Program-made: the position numbers and the translations under genes
In this document: positions 12,930-25,828 of the stretch, in pieces
How the letters are laid out: every line of letters starts with the position of its first letter
Position numbering within the stretch: position 1 is the stretch's first letter
The notes under the pieces: model-generated
Told to the model about the DNA's origin: nothing
What the model saw: only the letters and a program-made list of their open reading frames with translations
Databases searched by the model: none
Source: Lycocorax pyrrhopterus obiensis
Lineage: Eukaryota > Chordata > Aves > Passeriformes > Paradisaeidae
Direction of reading: 5' to 3'
Assembly (NCBI GenBank): GCA_014706295.1
Contig: JACSVZ010000002.1
Location: forward strand, 106,016,547-106,080,546
Length of the DNA: 64,000 nt

Positions 12930-13112
12930 ACCCAGGCTGTGGTGACTTAGCTTGGCCATCTAGAACCAGCGAGAATGCTGGCCTTATTTAAAGTCTTGTT
13001 GCCTCAGTTCCCCTTTTGAAAAATGGGAGTAACACCAACCCACCTCTTTCATGAGTGTTGTGAAAATGAATGAATTACTATTTATGAAGTACTGTAATGA
13101 TGAGTGCCCATG
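12930..13112 (+). mobile_element. MIR-type CORE-SINE fragment
   Basis: The segment matches the 3' two thirds of MIR by eye. It has a 'tatttaaagtcttgttgcctcag' part near 12986, corresponding to 'acttaacctctctgtgcctcagt'. Then come 'ttccccttttgaaaaatggg' near 13008, 'agtaacaccaacccacctc' near 13027 and 'gagtgttgtgaaaatgaatg' near 13053, ending with 'tactgtaatga'. This order (CCTCAGTTTCC, AAAATGGG, CCTACCTC, GTTGTGAGGATTAAATGA) is characteristic of MIR. MIR is an ancient tRNA-derived SINE shared across amniotes. The 5' tRNA-like part is not recognisable. Confidence 0.7.
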
Positions 13113-13114
13113 AG

Positions 13115-15915
13115 GAACAGCCCATGAGGAAATTAATTATTCTATCTTTGGAACAGGGTTTGAATAGTGAGCAGTAAATAGGATGTAGGGCCATTACAGT
13201 GAATAACAAGAATGAAGCAGATGAATAGCATCCACTCTGTGCAGTGAATGAGGCAAGGGCTTGATGAAGAAAACAGGAAATATTGTGGTGGTATGGTGGA
13301 AGACCATACCAAGGTGCATGGTAGAAGAAGTTAACTCTGCCATGTAGCAGCTCTGGAGTGCTTGTGCCCATGTCACCATCACCCCAAACCCTTCCCATCT
13401 CTGATGGTGGACATGTACCACACAGCCTAACATGCCCTGTGATCTCATCTTCCCTCTCCAATGGTTCCTAGCGCAGTTTGTGAGTCCAGCCAGCCCCAGG
13501 CTCCTCCCATCTGACTCACAGCTCCAGTTTCCTTGCTTGGCCAGGCCCTGACTCAAAAACTGTTTCAGCTTCCCTCCCTTCATCCACAGCCATTAACCCC
13601 AGTTCCTATAATAACAGGAAAAAGCACATTCCTAACACAGAGACACCTTCCTCTGTGAAAATCCTAACACAGCTTAAAACCAAGCGATAGCAGAGCTTCA
13701 AAAAAAGACAAGGTATAATCAGAAAATATGCACAAATACGTGCAACTATACAAATCTACGTACATTTTCTAGCCTCAGTAGCAACTATAGGTTCACAACG
13801 TCATCAGAAACTTTCCAAAATTGATTCAATGTGATTTCAGCCCAGTATTTATTTGGAGTGATGTAGATTAGAAATTACAACTGAAAATAGGATTTTCTCC
13901 TAAAATACCTCGGCAATCACAATAACAATATCTGGCAGCCATTATCCTTCTTGCATAATATTGTTAATACTGGCATGCTTAAGAAAGAGAATTCAAATGC
14001 CTGTTTCCTGGCCTTGTAGTTGGAGGGTAAACATATCTATATGGTACACTGTTTTTTTCATAAAATTACCTCAGCAGTAAGAACCAGTCAAAACCAAATC
14101 CAAATGTAGCTCATCCTAATTTCAGGTACGCCGAACTTTAAAGAAACCAATGAAAAAGAATCTATGAGTACCTTTTAACTACCAAGCTCAGGTTTGAAAA
14201 CATATTTTCAGATCAGTTCCCCATTGGTTTCATTACCTTTCAAGCCATATGCCTCTCAAGATAATCTAAGGCAAGGGATAATCCAAGATTTCTCGTTTTA
14301 GGTGTTGAATTTGTAGCTCATCTCTGAGTCAGTTTCTTAAATTCAAGATTTTATGAACATTAAGTTTGTCAATTTTAAAATTGTCTGTGAAGGATTAATG
14401 ACTGTTTTGAACCCTTGGAATTAATGGTTCTACTGTGCTCAGTGAGGGAAAGAAACTCTAAAAAAGAAGAGAAACATATAGGAAGGAATGTCTCTTAATG
14501 CTGTGCAAGCCCTTCTGTGAAAGGGAGGGCAAAACCCCAGCTTTTGGCTAATGCTGGTGGGTGGGAGAGCCACCAGACCAGCAGCTGCATTCCCCCCTGA
14601 CTGTTCAGAGGAATACGTGTAGCTGATGCTAGTGCCACCTTTTATGCAAGATGCTTGAGAAGCAAGACATGAGAGAAGAAAAAGGAAAGGGAAAGAGAGC
14701 CAACTTCATCATTCCAAACCTTTACTTCTGCCTTGGCAGAGAAACAACCAGAAGGAAGGAAAGCAGCAAACCAAGCTGGGGCTCTTTTGTTCTTCCACCT
14801 TGACAAGGATGGATCTGGGAAGAATAAATACCAACCAGCAGCAAGCGCTGCAGTTCATGTGGAGCAGTGGAGTAGCTGTGCAGTCAGGATCAAAGACCAG
14901 AGGGTTTTCTGGTTGTGCACTGCAAAACCAGCGTTAGGCGGCACACACGGAGCTTCATGTAACCGGTGTCACACAAGCAGTCTTTACACCTTCAGCATGT
15001 CATTGAGATGTTAGCATTATAGGCTGAACTGCAAATCCATTAAACCTTTTGATCAGTTCTTCCACAGACAGCCCAGACATATAGTTACCACTATCCCAGC
15101 CAGCCAATACCTAGTACAAGTGAGATGGCATAGCCTGCTCCATCTAATCCCCTACCCTTGTGAATTAATGACACTAATGATCTGCCAGACCCATCTGCAT
15201 TTCGTGCATTTCACACTTGTAACACCATCCCAGCAGGCACAAGAGCTTCATGTTTTTGTCTTGGAGTCTCTGAGGCTGGTCAGTGCCTTGTCACTGTGAT
15301 GAAGGTCCAGGTAGTCCCAATCACAGTAGGCAGAAGGGAAGACACCTGTTGAAGGGTTTTCAGTCTCACTGCTAATGATGGGGCAAGTCTGTTCTGAGCA
15401 ATTGATCTCAAGTATTGTCACAGCATCTCTTGGACTGATCTACTCAGAAACCATTGTTATTGGGAGAGGCTGTAGAAACAGACTTCATGGATAATCTCCA
15501 GGCTCGATGACCTTTGCTGTGACATATCCTGTCATAACATGGTACAGAAAAAAGACCACTTTGTGACATTCATTTCACTGACTCAGCACCTGAAAGGTGT
15601 GAGCAAGGGCACAAAGGAAGCTAGTCCGTCATCAGGGAATCCTGACAGAGTGAAAATCCAGGACTCCTTTGCATCCAGGGTGCATGACCTTGGCATCATC
15701 TAACCCAGCCAATTCACCAGTCTATCAATCTACACATGTTATTTACTTGTTCCAGTGCAGCAGTGTCTTGCTTGATATAACTGCTGCCAGTCCCTATTTC
15801 ATCCCAACTAGACTCCCATTCTGCTTCCTATGTTGCATTGAGGGTTGGAGCAGAAGGATAGGCTTCTTGGGAATGGCAAACATCCTGAATCAGCCATAAA
15901 GTGTGCCCTGGCAGC
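13115..15915. other. Anonymous stretch between MIR and CR1
   Basis: No gene or repeat recognised. The minus-strand frames at 13078-13583 overlap in two registers and carry no family signature. The interval 14640-15010 is relatively purine-rich and open on the plus strand for 93 codons without any recognisable domain. Confidence 0.5.
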
Positions 15916-15917
15916 TA

Positions 15918-16197
15918 ACCATAAAATGGCTTGTGTTGGAAAGAATCTTAAAAACTATCTAGTTCCAACCCCACTGCCATAGGCAGGGACACTCTCCACT
16001 AGATGCAGTTGCTCAGAGCTCCATCCATCCTGGTTGTGAGCACTTCCAGGGGTGGGGTATTCACAGCTTCTCCGGTCAACCTGTTCCTGTGCCTCACCAC
16101 CCTCACAGTAAAGAATTTCTTCCTAACATCTCATCTAAACCTACTTCTTTCAGTGTAAAGCTCTTGTTCTGTCACAACATGCCCTTGTAAAAAGTAA
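15918..16197 (-). mobile_element. CR1 LINE, 5'-truncated, minus strand
   Basis: On the plus strand the segment runs from 'ataaaatggcttgtgttgga' at 15922 through 'agttccaaccccactgcca' and 'caggggtggggtattcac'. It continues through 'aacctgttcctgtgcctcac' to 'aagaatttcttcctaacatc' and 'acatgcccttgtaaaaagt'. This is the reverse complement of the very common avian CR1 3' end, which covers the last codons of ORF2 and the 3' UTR. The copy is therefore inserted in minus orientation, with its 3' end at about 15918 and 5' truncation at about 16197. Divergence from the familiar consensus is modest. CR1 moves by target-primed reverse transcription and most copies are 5' truncated like this. No target-site duplication is evident. 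Confidence 0.92.
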
Positions 16198-16198
16198 C

Positions 16199-16224
16199 GC
16201 AAATTTTCCCCTTGGAAAATTTGC
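16199..16224. repeat. Perfect 11-bp inverted repeat with 4-nt loop
   Basis: GCAAATTTTCC at 16199-16209 and its exact complement GGAAAATTTGC at 16214-16224 flank the loop CCTT. The hairpin begins one or two bases beyond the truncated 5' end of the minus-strand CR1. It could mark the pre-insertion site or have formed by fold-back synthesis at the 5' end of the CR1 cDNA. Chance cannot be excluded. Confidence 0.8.
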
Positions 16225-19200
16225 CATTAGGAACGGGACACAACTGTATCCCTGGCATTGTTTTTGGTTGGTTTTTTTCTTCTCTCTCCCCTTCGTTGTT
16301 CAAAGATTTAAGGAGTGGGGCCATCATTCCTTTTGCACTAAGTTGCCAGGTTGCTAATGTTCCTATGGATGGCTTCCTATATCCTCCAGATGTTTCTAGG
16401 AACAAAGTGATCTTGGCAGGGTGACACCGGAGGTAAGTGGGAAATAAATCAGCCAGTGGAATTGGTGGCTGAGGTGGTGCCTGGAGCAGCAGCTACTGCT
16501 CTAAGCTGCGGTGGGTAAGCACTAGAGCAGGAGAGCTACAAATTCACCAGGATCTCTGCTGAGCACGGTCCTGGGTCCTCAATGGATAAGGGGAGGGGGA
16601 ACAGAGTGAAGTGCAAGGATCAGGCAGGAAGTGCAAGGGTATACATTGTGGAAATGAAGCCTGGGAGGTGACACCAGAGAGAAGGTGAGGGACTGGTTAT
16701 GTGAAGGCAAGGGTGGACAGCAATGAGCAGCGGTGGAGCGAGCGGGCAGCAGCAGCAGGGGTGCCCTCTCGCCTTGCTCCAGCTCCGTGGTGCCCGTGAG
16801 CAGTGACAGGCGGCAAAGCAGCACAGCACCTTCCCTCAGCAGCCGGCAAGGTCACCAGCAGCAATGCCCTCCTGCCTCCCTGCTGCACCAGGGGTGCCTG
16901 AGGTCCTCTGGAGCTGCGGGGGAAGGCCACAGGTAGGGGATGGGCTCTGAGTGCCCTGTGAGATGATGCTGGCGTGGTAACCTGACCCACTGCACTATGG
17001 GCAGCCAGACAACCTGACACTTCTCTTTCATGGGCATGGATGAAGAGAGATGCCGGGATAACCTGGAAGCTGCTACCTTTGTCAGAGAGTGGGGACCATG
17101 CAGGAGGTGGCTTTTGCCCCATCTGACAAAGGGGAGGAAAACCAGCTGGGTTCGCAGCCAGGGCTCCAAGAAGGTTTGCTGCCAGAAACCAGGCATCAGG
17201 GATTCTGCACTGGGGAATTTTGTCAGTGTCTGTGTATTTAGTCAGATTTTCCTGTAATAAAACTACATTTTAGGCACTCTGATTTTGATAACATGGGAAC
17301 TGGCAAATAATTTACGTTTCCAGAGCTGTTTTTCCTGATCCTGAAGGAGCTGCTTCCCCAGTATTTTTCATGAACAAACCTTCATTTTGTCTTTCAACAC
17401 TTTTTTTTTTACCCATAATTTTTAACCATTGTTTCCAGTGCCCTTCTCCCTGGACTATGCCCAGCCACAGTGGCCTGGGTTTGTAATTATGGCAAAAACT
17501 TGTCTCATGACTAGGCGATGACTAGAGATAATTCCCCAGAAGAAACACCTACAGAAGAATGCCATTTCTGCACTTTTCCTCTCCTTTTGCTCGGATTCAT
17601 CAGGCTGCTGCTCATCCATTGCTTATTATTTTTAACCCTTCAGCTGTATCTTTTCTTTTGAAATTAAATAATTCTAACTATTCGAGTGCATTTACAATAT
17701 GAAAACTGCTGTATTTGCCATAATACTCCCTACAGTCCTAAAGTGACTATAATTCACAAATTAACATCAACCTACTTGCTTATCTCTGAGTTTGTCAGTA
17801 AAAACAGTATGTGGGTCTGACTCATTCTGTATGAACAATGAAAATATCCGAACCTCTTCCAACAGAATGGCAGGAGGTGTTGTGCTTCTGTGTGATTTTT
17901 GATTAAGATGCACCTCCACTGGAGAGGAAATGCAAAGTCCTGCACTCAGCAGCAAAAATTGCTGGAACTCCATCTTTTCTTTTGGGTCAGTTTGCTTCAT
18001 AGCTTAGTGTCTCAATGGCAAATCTGGATGATGGCGTTTTTTATGGTCAATATTAAACATCATGGGATTTAATTCTCTAATATTCATGACATAATCTGGA
18101 TATAATTAGAATAAGGCTAACACATTTTCACAAAAACACAACATGCATTTTAATGCTTTTCTTGATTTTCTTTTTTTTTTTCAGTTGTCTGCATTAGAGG
18201 AGAAAATAACTAAATGAAAATAACTTAGGTACAGTGAAAACTGGACTATGGCATTTTCTGGCACAAGTCATGCATCTCCTCAGGGTGAAAAGCTTTTCAC
18301 ATCACAAGACACATGTTTGACTCTGACTTATCATTTCCAGGTTAGGGACATGCGTTCCTTAACATGCTACAGACCATCCATCATTTCAACCTGTGCTACT
18401 CTTGTTTTCAAGCTAACATTTTAGTGCTAGTGAATTTGATTTAGAGATGTCAGCAAAGGAGTGACACAGCTTCCTCTAGTAGGGTAAGTGCTGTATTTCA
18501 GTATGCTGTGCACACTCAAATTCACTGTGCCCTCACCCTGCAGCGTGAACACAGAGGTTCCTACCATGTGCCAGTTTTTGTGTGTGTTTGTGTGCATGTG
18601 CACATGTCAGGCAACCTGGGCCACAACATCATGCCTGAGTCTGTGAGTCAGCTGATGCATGGGCTGAAGGTGAAAAAAATGCTATTGCTCCAGTTAGGAA
18701 GCAGCAACCATAAGTCACCCTCAGGCATTCTCGTCTGGGGAGAAGGGAGAATGACACCGTAGCTGTGGAACAACCAATTCTCCTTGAGCTGTAAGAGCAG
18801 AACAGCTAAGGTGTCCTCTGGGGAATCCTCAACAAATTCAATGGGTACTTTCAGCTGGCTTTCAAGTGACTCTGTGTAGCTGCTTAGCTGTAGCTCCTCT
18901 GTGGGACTGAGACCAAACTGTGCACGTGTGTGTGGGGGGGGAGTGTAGTTTCTATTCACAGCAAAATTAGCAGTTCCACAAGATAAACAAGGATTAACTT
19001 TTCACCTTTATTTTTTTTTTCAGCTTGGGAAAAAGACAGCTTCACTTTTTTTTGGTGGGGGGAGGGTGGAAAGACAACAGTAGCAGAAGGATCCTGTCTC
19101 TGCTGGCTTCACCTCTGCACAGTGCCCACACATGCAATTTGAAGCACAATGTAAGCATTGATGTTGTGGGTATACCCCTAAGAGATATAACTGAGATATT

Positions 19201-22200
19201 CTGAAGCAGTCATTAACACTTTGAGTGAATCCATAGATCCACAGGGGACAAATGAGAGTCACGAACATTTCGGTCAGCCTAGGGGGGTTTAATGTAAAAG
19301 GATATTTTAAATACTGGTATACACCTAACTAGTGTTAGATATTAACTGTGGTACTGCATCAATGACCTTAATCCTAGTAGCAGCTAACAAAAAATCTCTT
19401 TCTCCTCGGTGGTGTTGAACCCAGGTGTGCTGCACCTTACAGGGGTGCCTGGAACAGCTCAATGGTGTTGAGCCATGAGCAAGTAAGCAAGAAAACAAGG
19501 GGATCGCCTGGTAAGGGGGAGCCTATTTATCCTGCTGAGTTGTAATAATATAGCTGGAACTTGTAGTTCTCTCTTCTTCTCCTTCCAGCCAGCAATGCTT
19601 CTGGTGCACCAAGCTGCCATCTGTGGTATAAAGGGCAGCCACTGGACTCTCCAGTGGTTATACTGATGCTTAGTCTCAGACTGAATCCAGGATCAGGCCA
19701 AGGCTGCTTCAGGGACCCAGGATGCATAATTTCTGGCTCCCACACAGCCTTCACCTGCAAAGCTCTGAGCAGAGTCCAAAATATATTTTGCATACAAATT
19801 AATGAGATACATTTATAGCACCCCTTAGACAGCTTTATTCTGTTAGTGCTTACCTTTATTACTGTGTAACATACTCAGCTCTCATTGTCATAAATTGTGC
19901 TCTACTTTTGAAGGGAGAGAATAATTCCATATAAAAGACAAATAAATATGAAGAACAAAATGTTGTCAATTCCTATGTGGCTACCAAAAAAATGGCAAAG
20001 TCATCCCATACATAAGTAAAACCTCAGTTCCTGACACCTTGTAATTCGAATCTTCCGTCCAACTTTGGCATGCCCAAAGTCAGCATACTTGGGAACATCT
20101 GTGTGCCTCACTTGTGCATGAGGTAGTAGGACAGGGCGTGGACCACTGCATTTAGGGGCTTCCACAGACTTAGAAGCCTCAGGGAATGGTGCTGTTGTGG
20201 CCTTGAAATCATCTGTACAAGCTAAGTAAAGTTTTATCTTCAGCAATATCCAGATGATTCCAAAGATAGGTAGCAGAGTTAAAAACAAATGGGTAAAAAA
20301 ATAGCTTTCCTCTGCACTTGGCCAACTTAACCTGTGGGTTTCTGCTCTGTGATATGAAAGTGTCCACGGTGTTGGCAGGATATTTGCAGTGTTTACTTTT
20401 GTGCGTTTTCATACACACATATTTAATAGCCAAGGGCCACTGGTTCTCACTGTGCCCAGGCCAGTGAGATGTTGCTCTGCCTGTCTTGACTTCAATTTGT
20501 ACTGGACTAAGTGATGGCAGAAGCACTGCTCTGCCGCCTCGCCAGCCCCTTTCCCATCTCCACTAAATCACAAGTTGCATCCCAGCAGATTAAGGTAAAT
20601 TTCAATCAACAGCACTTTAAATGAGTAAATTGGACAATGAACTGCAACATCTGAGGGAGGGTGAACACAGGCATTTTGCTGCTTCTGAGGTTTCCTCCAG
20701 GTGGGGAGAGGGGCAGGGCACCTGGTGTAACCTTCTTCCTTACCCCAATGTGATTCACCGGTGCTCGTGAGTCACAGCCATTAGACATCAGGGGAACATG
20801 TGTGAAGAGGTATTATTCAATGTGAGTGAAGGTTGCAAAATTGGATTCTATTGTAGGAAAGCTTTTAAGTTATATTATCCTATGTGTGCGAAGCATTTGT
20901 AAAAATTTCACTTTCTCTAAAAAAATACTATTTGATCTAATTTACAAATACACAGAAAATATGAACCACCTGGACTTCATAGGGGTTCTTCCAGCACCCA
21001 ATCTTTAGCACAAGCTCCCTCATTTTGTGGAAGTTTCCCTGTACTTTGCAACAGTACAAATTGCAGTGACGGATATGGTTGCTGGAGGTGACCCACACAC
21101 CTTTGGGGGCCCAGGCACTTCTGGGCTGTGCACGAAGACCCCTGCTCTCTGCAGGCAGAGCTGCTGGCATTTGGCCATTCATAGTGGCTAGCAGGGAATG
21201 CTTTGAAATGCTTCATCAAACTAATTGTATTTATTAGACAGTATCGTCTTTTATTATAGTCTTGCCATGCTCGACACAGGTTCTGCACTGCCTTCAGATA
21301 TTACACTCTCCTTTCCAGTCCCACAAATGTTTAATGATACATAGACAAAGTATCACAGAAAATACCCCAGTGCAGAATAGGTAGTCCTGTATTTAAAAAA
21401 AAAAAAAAAAGCCTTCTTGAGATATAGAGTAGCATTAAAAAAAAAAAATTAAATTCTGTATTTCCTTACAGACTCACTACTGTCTACCATTCATAACTAA
21501 CTGCATTTATGGGTAATGGAATAATTCCTTACATGTGAGGATAAATGTACAGTATTATGGCATAATCAGGTAGGATGTATTTTAGCAGATCTTTGAGTAA
21601 ATGAAACATTGCAATTCGGAGGTTATCTGGAAGATCAAATCCCCAGTTAGAAAGCTATATTGTTGCCTTCATTTTCCTTTCCCAAGCCTATGAAGGCTTA
21701 ATTGGCAGCTAGCTTACATTGTGATCTTCTAGCTTCTTAGAATTTTCCTTTTTTGTTACAGGTTTTTTTTTTTTAATGAGCATTTTCTCAAGGGAATTAA
21801 TTATTACTTTGACTGGTATATTCATATATTTCTATCAAGAAGTTTTATAAATTACCAAACTCTTGACACAGTATGCAACTGTAAAAATCACAGAGTATCT
21901 GTAGTTCTTTCTAATCCCATTAAATATTTTTTTAATCTGAAGTTTATTCTCCTCTTTGTTAAATGGCAACATTCAGTCAATTGCAACTAATGTCTAATGT
22001 GCATGTGCTGTGACACTGCTACAGGTTTACCAAAGCTGCCGTGTAAAAAGGAATACATGTCAGGGAGTTAAATGAGCTCAAATGAATGAAGAGTTTTATC
22101 ACTGCATGGGCATCTTTTCTGCAGAGAGAATGCTCACTACAGACTTGATTTTTTCTACTTTGTTTACATTTTATGCAGAGCTTTTAGAAGCATGCTCACT

Positions 22201-23610
22201 GTGAGGCACTGTGGGGGAAAACGAAGTTCCTGTAGCAGTCACCAGATTAAGAGGGGGCTGTGTCCCAGGGCCTCAACTCTGTGTTCAGACAAGCAAAGTT
22301 CAGTTAGTTCAAGGACCGAGACAAGCCCAAAGGCTTTGGCAGTTACATAGCTGCAGACACCTAAGGAACAAAATATTCCGTGGCTGTGTTCCTCCAGAAC
22401 AAAGAACAAGTGTAACAACAGCACATGCCTGTTTGAGTCCATTCTTGATCCACGGGGAAGATGCTCTGTACCCTTCCTAAGCCTAACAAAACCTCTTTTG
22501 CATCCTTTTTCTTTGACTCCTTGCTGCCATTGCCTATAATTCGTACCCTTTTTTTTTCTCCTGCGTGGAAGCAACTGTCACAAAAGACTTTGGGTTTCAG
22601 CCACACACATCATCATTTGGTGCCCTTCTCAGTCAAGGCTCTGGGACAGGAGTCTTCCAAGCCCTGTGTTTGGTTTGGTTTTGCTTGCAGTAAGCTCTCC
22701 ATTGAGCTGGTCAGTACGAGGAGGAGCATGGGGATGTGGCTCCTGCCAACAGGACCTTTCCCACCAGTGTCTCTTCCACAGGGAGGCCTGAAAGTCTCCA
22801 ATGTGCATTAATGAGGAGGCACCTTGTTCCCTTCTACTTTCTCTCCTTTCCAACTGAACTGGCTTGCCAGAATTAAAGTTACCCTCGGTGTTCAAGTTAC
22901 AACTTTCCTAACAAATGAAAACAGCAATTAAGGCTGCCACTTCATTCCTAAGTCACACCATTTTGTCTAATTGCAATATATATAATACATAAGATCATGC
23001 TGTGCTGGGGGATATATATGCAATAACCGAACACAGTGGCATGATTTAGGACAGACTGGCTTTGAATTTCTTTGTGTGAGCAGGTGGTGTTTCTACACTG
23101 CCTCAAATATATTCATCGTGACACTATAAGGTCAAACTTACCCCTTCTGAGGGCTTGGCTTTATTACTAGCCCACAAACTTCACATGAGGCTCTCTTTCT
23201 AGGCTTTCCAGAAGGTATTCCCTGGTTTGCTCTCAGCTTGTCCGTCCAGTGGGTATTTACACAGGTCTTATGTTTTAAGGGACCTCCCTGTGCTACTTAA
23301 AGAAAATTGCAATAGGTAAACTAGTTCCTGCTAAGATGTTACTGTCCATCAGCTGAGAGGGGGTAGTCGTCAGTGTGCTCCTTGCCCACACCATCTGTCA
23401 AAGAAAGTACTAGCTTACACCCTCATATGCCTTATAATGGAAGAAAGGCAAATACAGTGCTCATAACATCCCCTTTAAGAAAGGGGAGAAAGTGCTTGCA
23501 GTAACTACATGCCCTATTTTAATATAATCTCAACAGTATGCAATCCTCTAGGAGAAAGGCACTGAGGTAAATGAAAGACGGGACAGGCTGCAAGGTGAGT
23601 TTGCCAAAGG
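16225..23610. other. Long anonymous non-coding stretch
   Basis: No gene or dispersed repeat recognised in about 7.4 kb. The interval 16480-17200 is GC-richer and gives overlapping open frames in several registers on both strands (up to 141 codons on the minus strand), the usual by-product of high GC. Poly-A tracts occur at about 21393-21410 and 21436-21449. The interval 21970-22110 has the mixed texture of a possible conserved non-coding element. Confidence 0.5.
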
Positions 23611-23619
23611 CTGATTGTG

Positions 23620-24000
23620 GCAGAGTAACTGGATAGCTTCCTTCTCTGAGATAACAGATGTTCTTGACTAAAGAAATGCAGTAGGTCTCATCTCTATGGA
23701 CTTGTGAAAAGTAGGTAATAAGGTGCCACATGGGAAATTATTAGTTAAGCCTAAGAAGATGGGAATTAGTTCAAAAAGTATAACGTGGATAAGAAACTAA
23801 CTGAAGGGAGATGTCAACTGATTGTGTTGAAAAGTAAGATTCAGTCCTGGAATGAGGTTACCTGTTGCCAGGATGTGGGCTTACAAGGTTACTAGGACCT
23901 AGCCTTTATTTGTGAGCTTCATTTTGAAACTGTGGTGCAAAAAGTAGGACTGCACTAAAAAAAATTAAAATTGCTGGTCACAAAAGTCAGTGACACATCA
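23620..24000 (+). mobile_element. Old LINE (CR1-like) reverse-transcriptase remnant
   Basis: Translation across stops gives NAVGLISMDL then NKVPHGKLLVK around 23670-23740, matching the 'AVDVVYLDFSKAFDKVPHGRLLVKL' RT block. QLIVLKSKIQSWNEVT follows around 23817-23865, matching 'QRVVVNG...SWEPVTSG'. The bases from 23881 (ttacaaggttactaggacct then 'ctttatttgtgagcttcatt') match the 'PQGSVLGP..LF..FI' block at DNA level. The 168 bp between the VPH and PQG blocks is close to the spacing of an intact RT. This supports a genuine decayed copy, missing motif A's first aspartate and riddled with shifts. I have no subfamily name. Confidence 0.6.
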
Positions 24001-24004
24001 TAAA

Positions 24005-25235
24005 TGAAGAAAGAGCTAGAAGAACAGAACCACACCCAAAGTGCAGAATTGTGCACTTGGAAGTCTCCATTGCACAGACATTTGCTTTTCAGCTAGAAAT
24101 GGCACTGGAAAGACTAAGAAGTTCTTGTTGGTCCTGCTGTGGCTCTAAACTGGCAAAGGGATGGGGATGGTAGCCATTATCCCTACACGGATGATAGTTT
24201 CCACAGAGGCACAGCAGTGTCAACAGTGCTATAAGGGCCCTATTCCACGTTCAGCAAGCAGCTCTGGATCTCCCTATGTCCAGGACCTCTCTCCTGAGAG
24301 AGGGGCACCGAAAGGCTGCAAGGCAGGAGGCAGGAAGGGAACCAAGAACCCATCTGGCCAAAGGGCCACACGATAACACCACCTGTGCAGTCGAGTAAAA
24401 CAAAGGCTGAAAGGGGAGCTAATTGTTCCCTGTAAAAACGTCAAGGGGGTAAATGCTAGGCAAGAAAAAATAGGTATTACACCTAAAGGACAACGTTGTT
24501 GTAAATATGAATACATATATATCTATACACACACACACACATATATTTGCTGAATAAATCTAGGTTGAATATTAGAAGCATATTCTAACCATGAAAGACT
24601 TGTGTTTCCAAAACAGTCTTCTTTCCACAGTTATAAACCATATCTAATTTCTTTTAATAAGGAACCTGATCAATTTCTGAAATGGAACTACATGAAAATA
24701 ATTGATTATAATTATCACAGGGGATAAGGCTTAGTGACCAAAGACATCTTTTCTAGTTCTCTGCTCCTATGAACTGATTATTCTTGGTTTAAGATTTTAT
24801 TTTTCTAAGAGTGTTTGACAGACTCAATAGAGAAATTCTTTTAAAAATACATTACATTTGTAAATTTAAAAAAAAAAGTATTAAAAATATATCCTGTTTT
24901 ACCTACATGCTTGTTGGTGATGATTTGCTCCTTGCCATCTCTATGTAAAGTTACTTCTGTTAAGGGGATTCTTAGTCTTTTACCTCTGCCTTCAATGCCG
25001 CATTAAAAACTGAGGGCCCAAGGGGAATAATGTCATTCTGCTATGAAAAATATACTAAATAAGGGTGGAAATATTCATGGAGATAACTCTCCTAAATGCA
25101 GATACCATGGAAATATCTCCTTTTAACATTTGTGTCAAATGTTTCAAAGTTGGAGCAGTGCAACTTCATGCCCATTTTTGTCATTTTGAATTATCATATT
25201 CGTTCTTTTGCTATATCTGTACTAATCTTTTCCTC
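24005..25235. other. Anonymous AT-rich stretch with a CA microsatellite
   Basis: No gene recognised. A (CA)n run with adjoining (TA)n units lies at about 24512-24546. The plus-strand open frame across 25065-25463 is longer than its neighbours but has no family resemblance and overlaps the exon-like segment in a different register. Confidence 0.5.
24526..24542. repeat. (CA)n microsatellite
   Basis: An alternating AC run of eight to nine units between two short TA runs. It is a simple repeat and likely polymorphic. Confidence 0.85.
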
Positions 25236-25240
25236 CCCAG

Positions 25241-25323
25241 GTTGTCTATGCCAGTTCAGATTCTGACCCCACACATCGCCGAAATGAGCCAATGTCAAGC
25301 CAGAGCTTGCACAAGGAAACAAG
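25241..25323 (+). other. Exon-like 83-nt segment with good splice signals
   Basis: Upstream is an almost ideal acceptor: a branch-point-like 'tactaat' at 25220-25226, a pyrimidine run 'cttttcctcccc' and AG at 25239-25240. Downstream is a donor AAG|gtgggc, with GT at 25324-25325. The frame starting at the first base is open for 27 codons plus two bases. It begins VVYASSDSDPTHRRNEPMSS, with a Ser/Asp-rich and then basic character like a disordered cytoplasmic segment. A second register is also open, which weakens the coding argument. I do not recognise the protein and found no matching neighbour exon. It may be a real alternative exon of a gene whose other exons lie outside the window, or a cryptic site. 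Confidence 0.3.
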
Positions 25324-25828
25324 GTGGGCTGAGACATGTTGAAAATTTAACCTTTCATTGCTGGTACTTCCTCCAGTCAAAAATAAGTGGGAAAAATGTT
25401 CAAATATGTGATTTTAGCACAGGTGGATGGGTGGATATTTTTATACAAAGATGGCAAATTTAGTCCAAAGGTTTTTCACTGTGTGCGCTGTCTCCATGAT
25501 CGGCTTTTGCACATTGGTGCGTGCTAATCAGTGATTAGGGAATAAGGTGAGCATGACTGGTAAAAGATAACTGGAGACAGCTCTTAAAAAATTCAAGGCC
25601 CCTTCCCATGTGTGATTTTTCCTAAATGACTTTGGCTTGCTCCTTCCTGAGGTGCATTGTAGGGGAAGGGTTTGAAGTTCCCTGAATTTGCATGTCTTTG
25701 CTGGTCAAAGTCATAATTCTTTGTTTCCTGTACATTATGGGAGCACATAAAGAAAAAAAAACCTACCCACTCACACACACAAAGTGGGCCTAGGGCACTT
25801 AATATTTTATTCTCACAAACAAGCTATA

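Noticed and set aside
16697..17196. Overlapping open frames up to 141 codons
   Set aside because: GC-rich sequence open in at least three registers; proteins are low-complexity Pro/Ser/Ala-rich with no domain.
20001..20526. Pair of overlapping minus-strand frames considered as a processed pseudogene
   Set aside because: I could not match either translation to any protein, and no poly-A or target duplication is visible.
25065..25463. 132-codon plus-strand open frame
   Set aside because: It ignores the strong splice acceptor inside it and has no family resemblance; only the 83-nt exon-like segment was kept, with low confidence.
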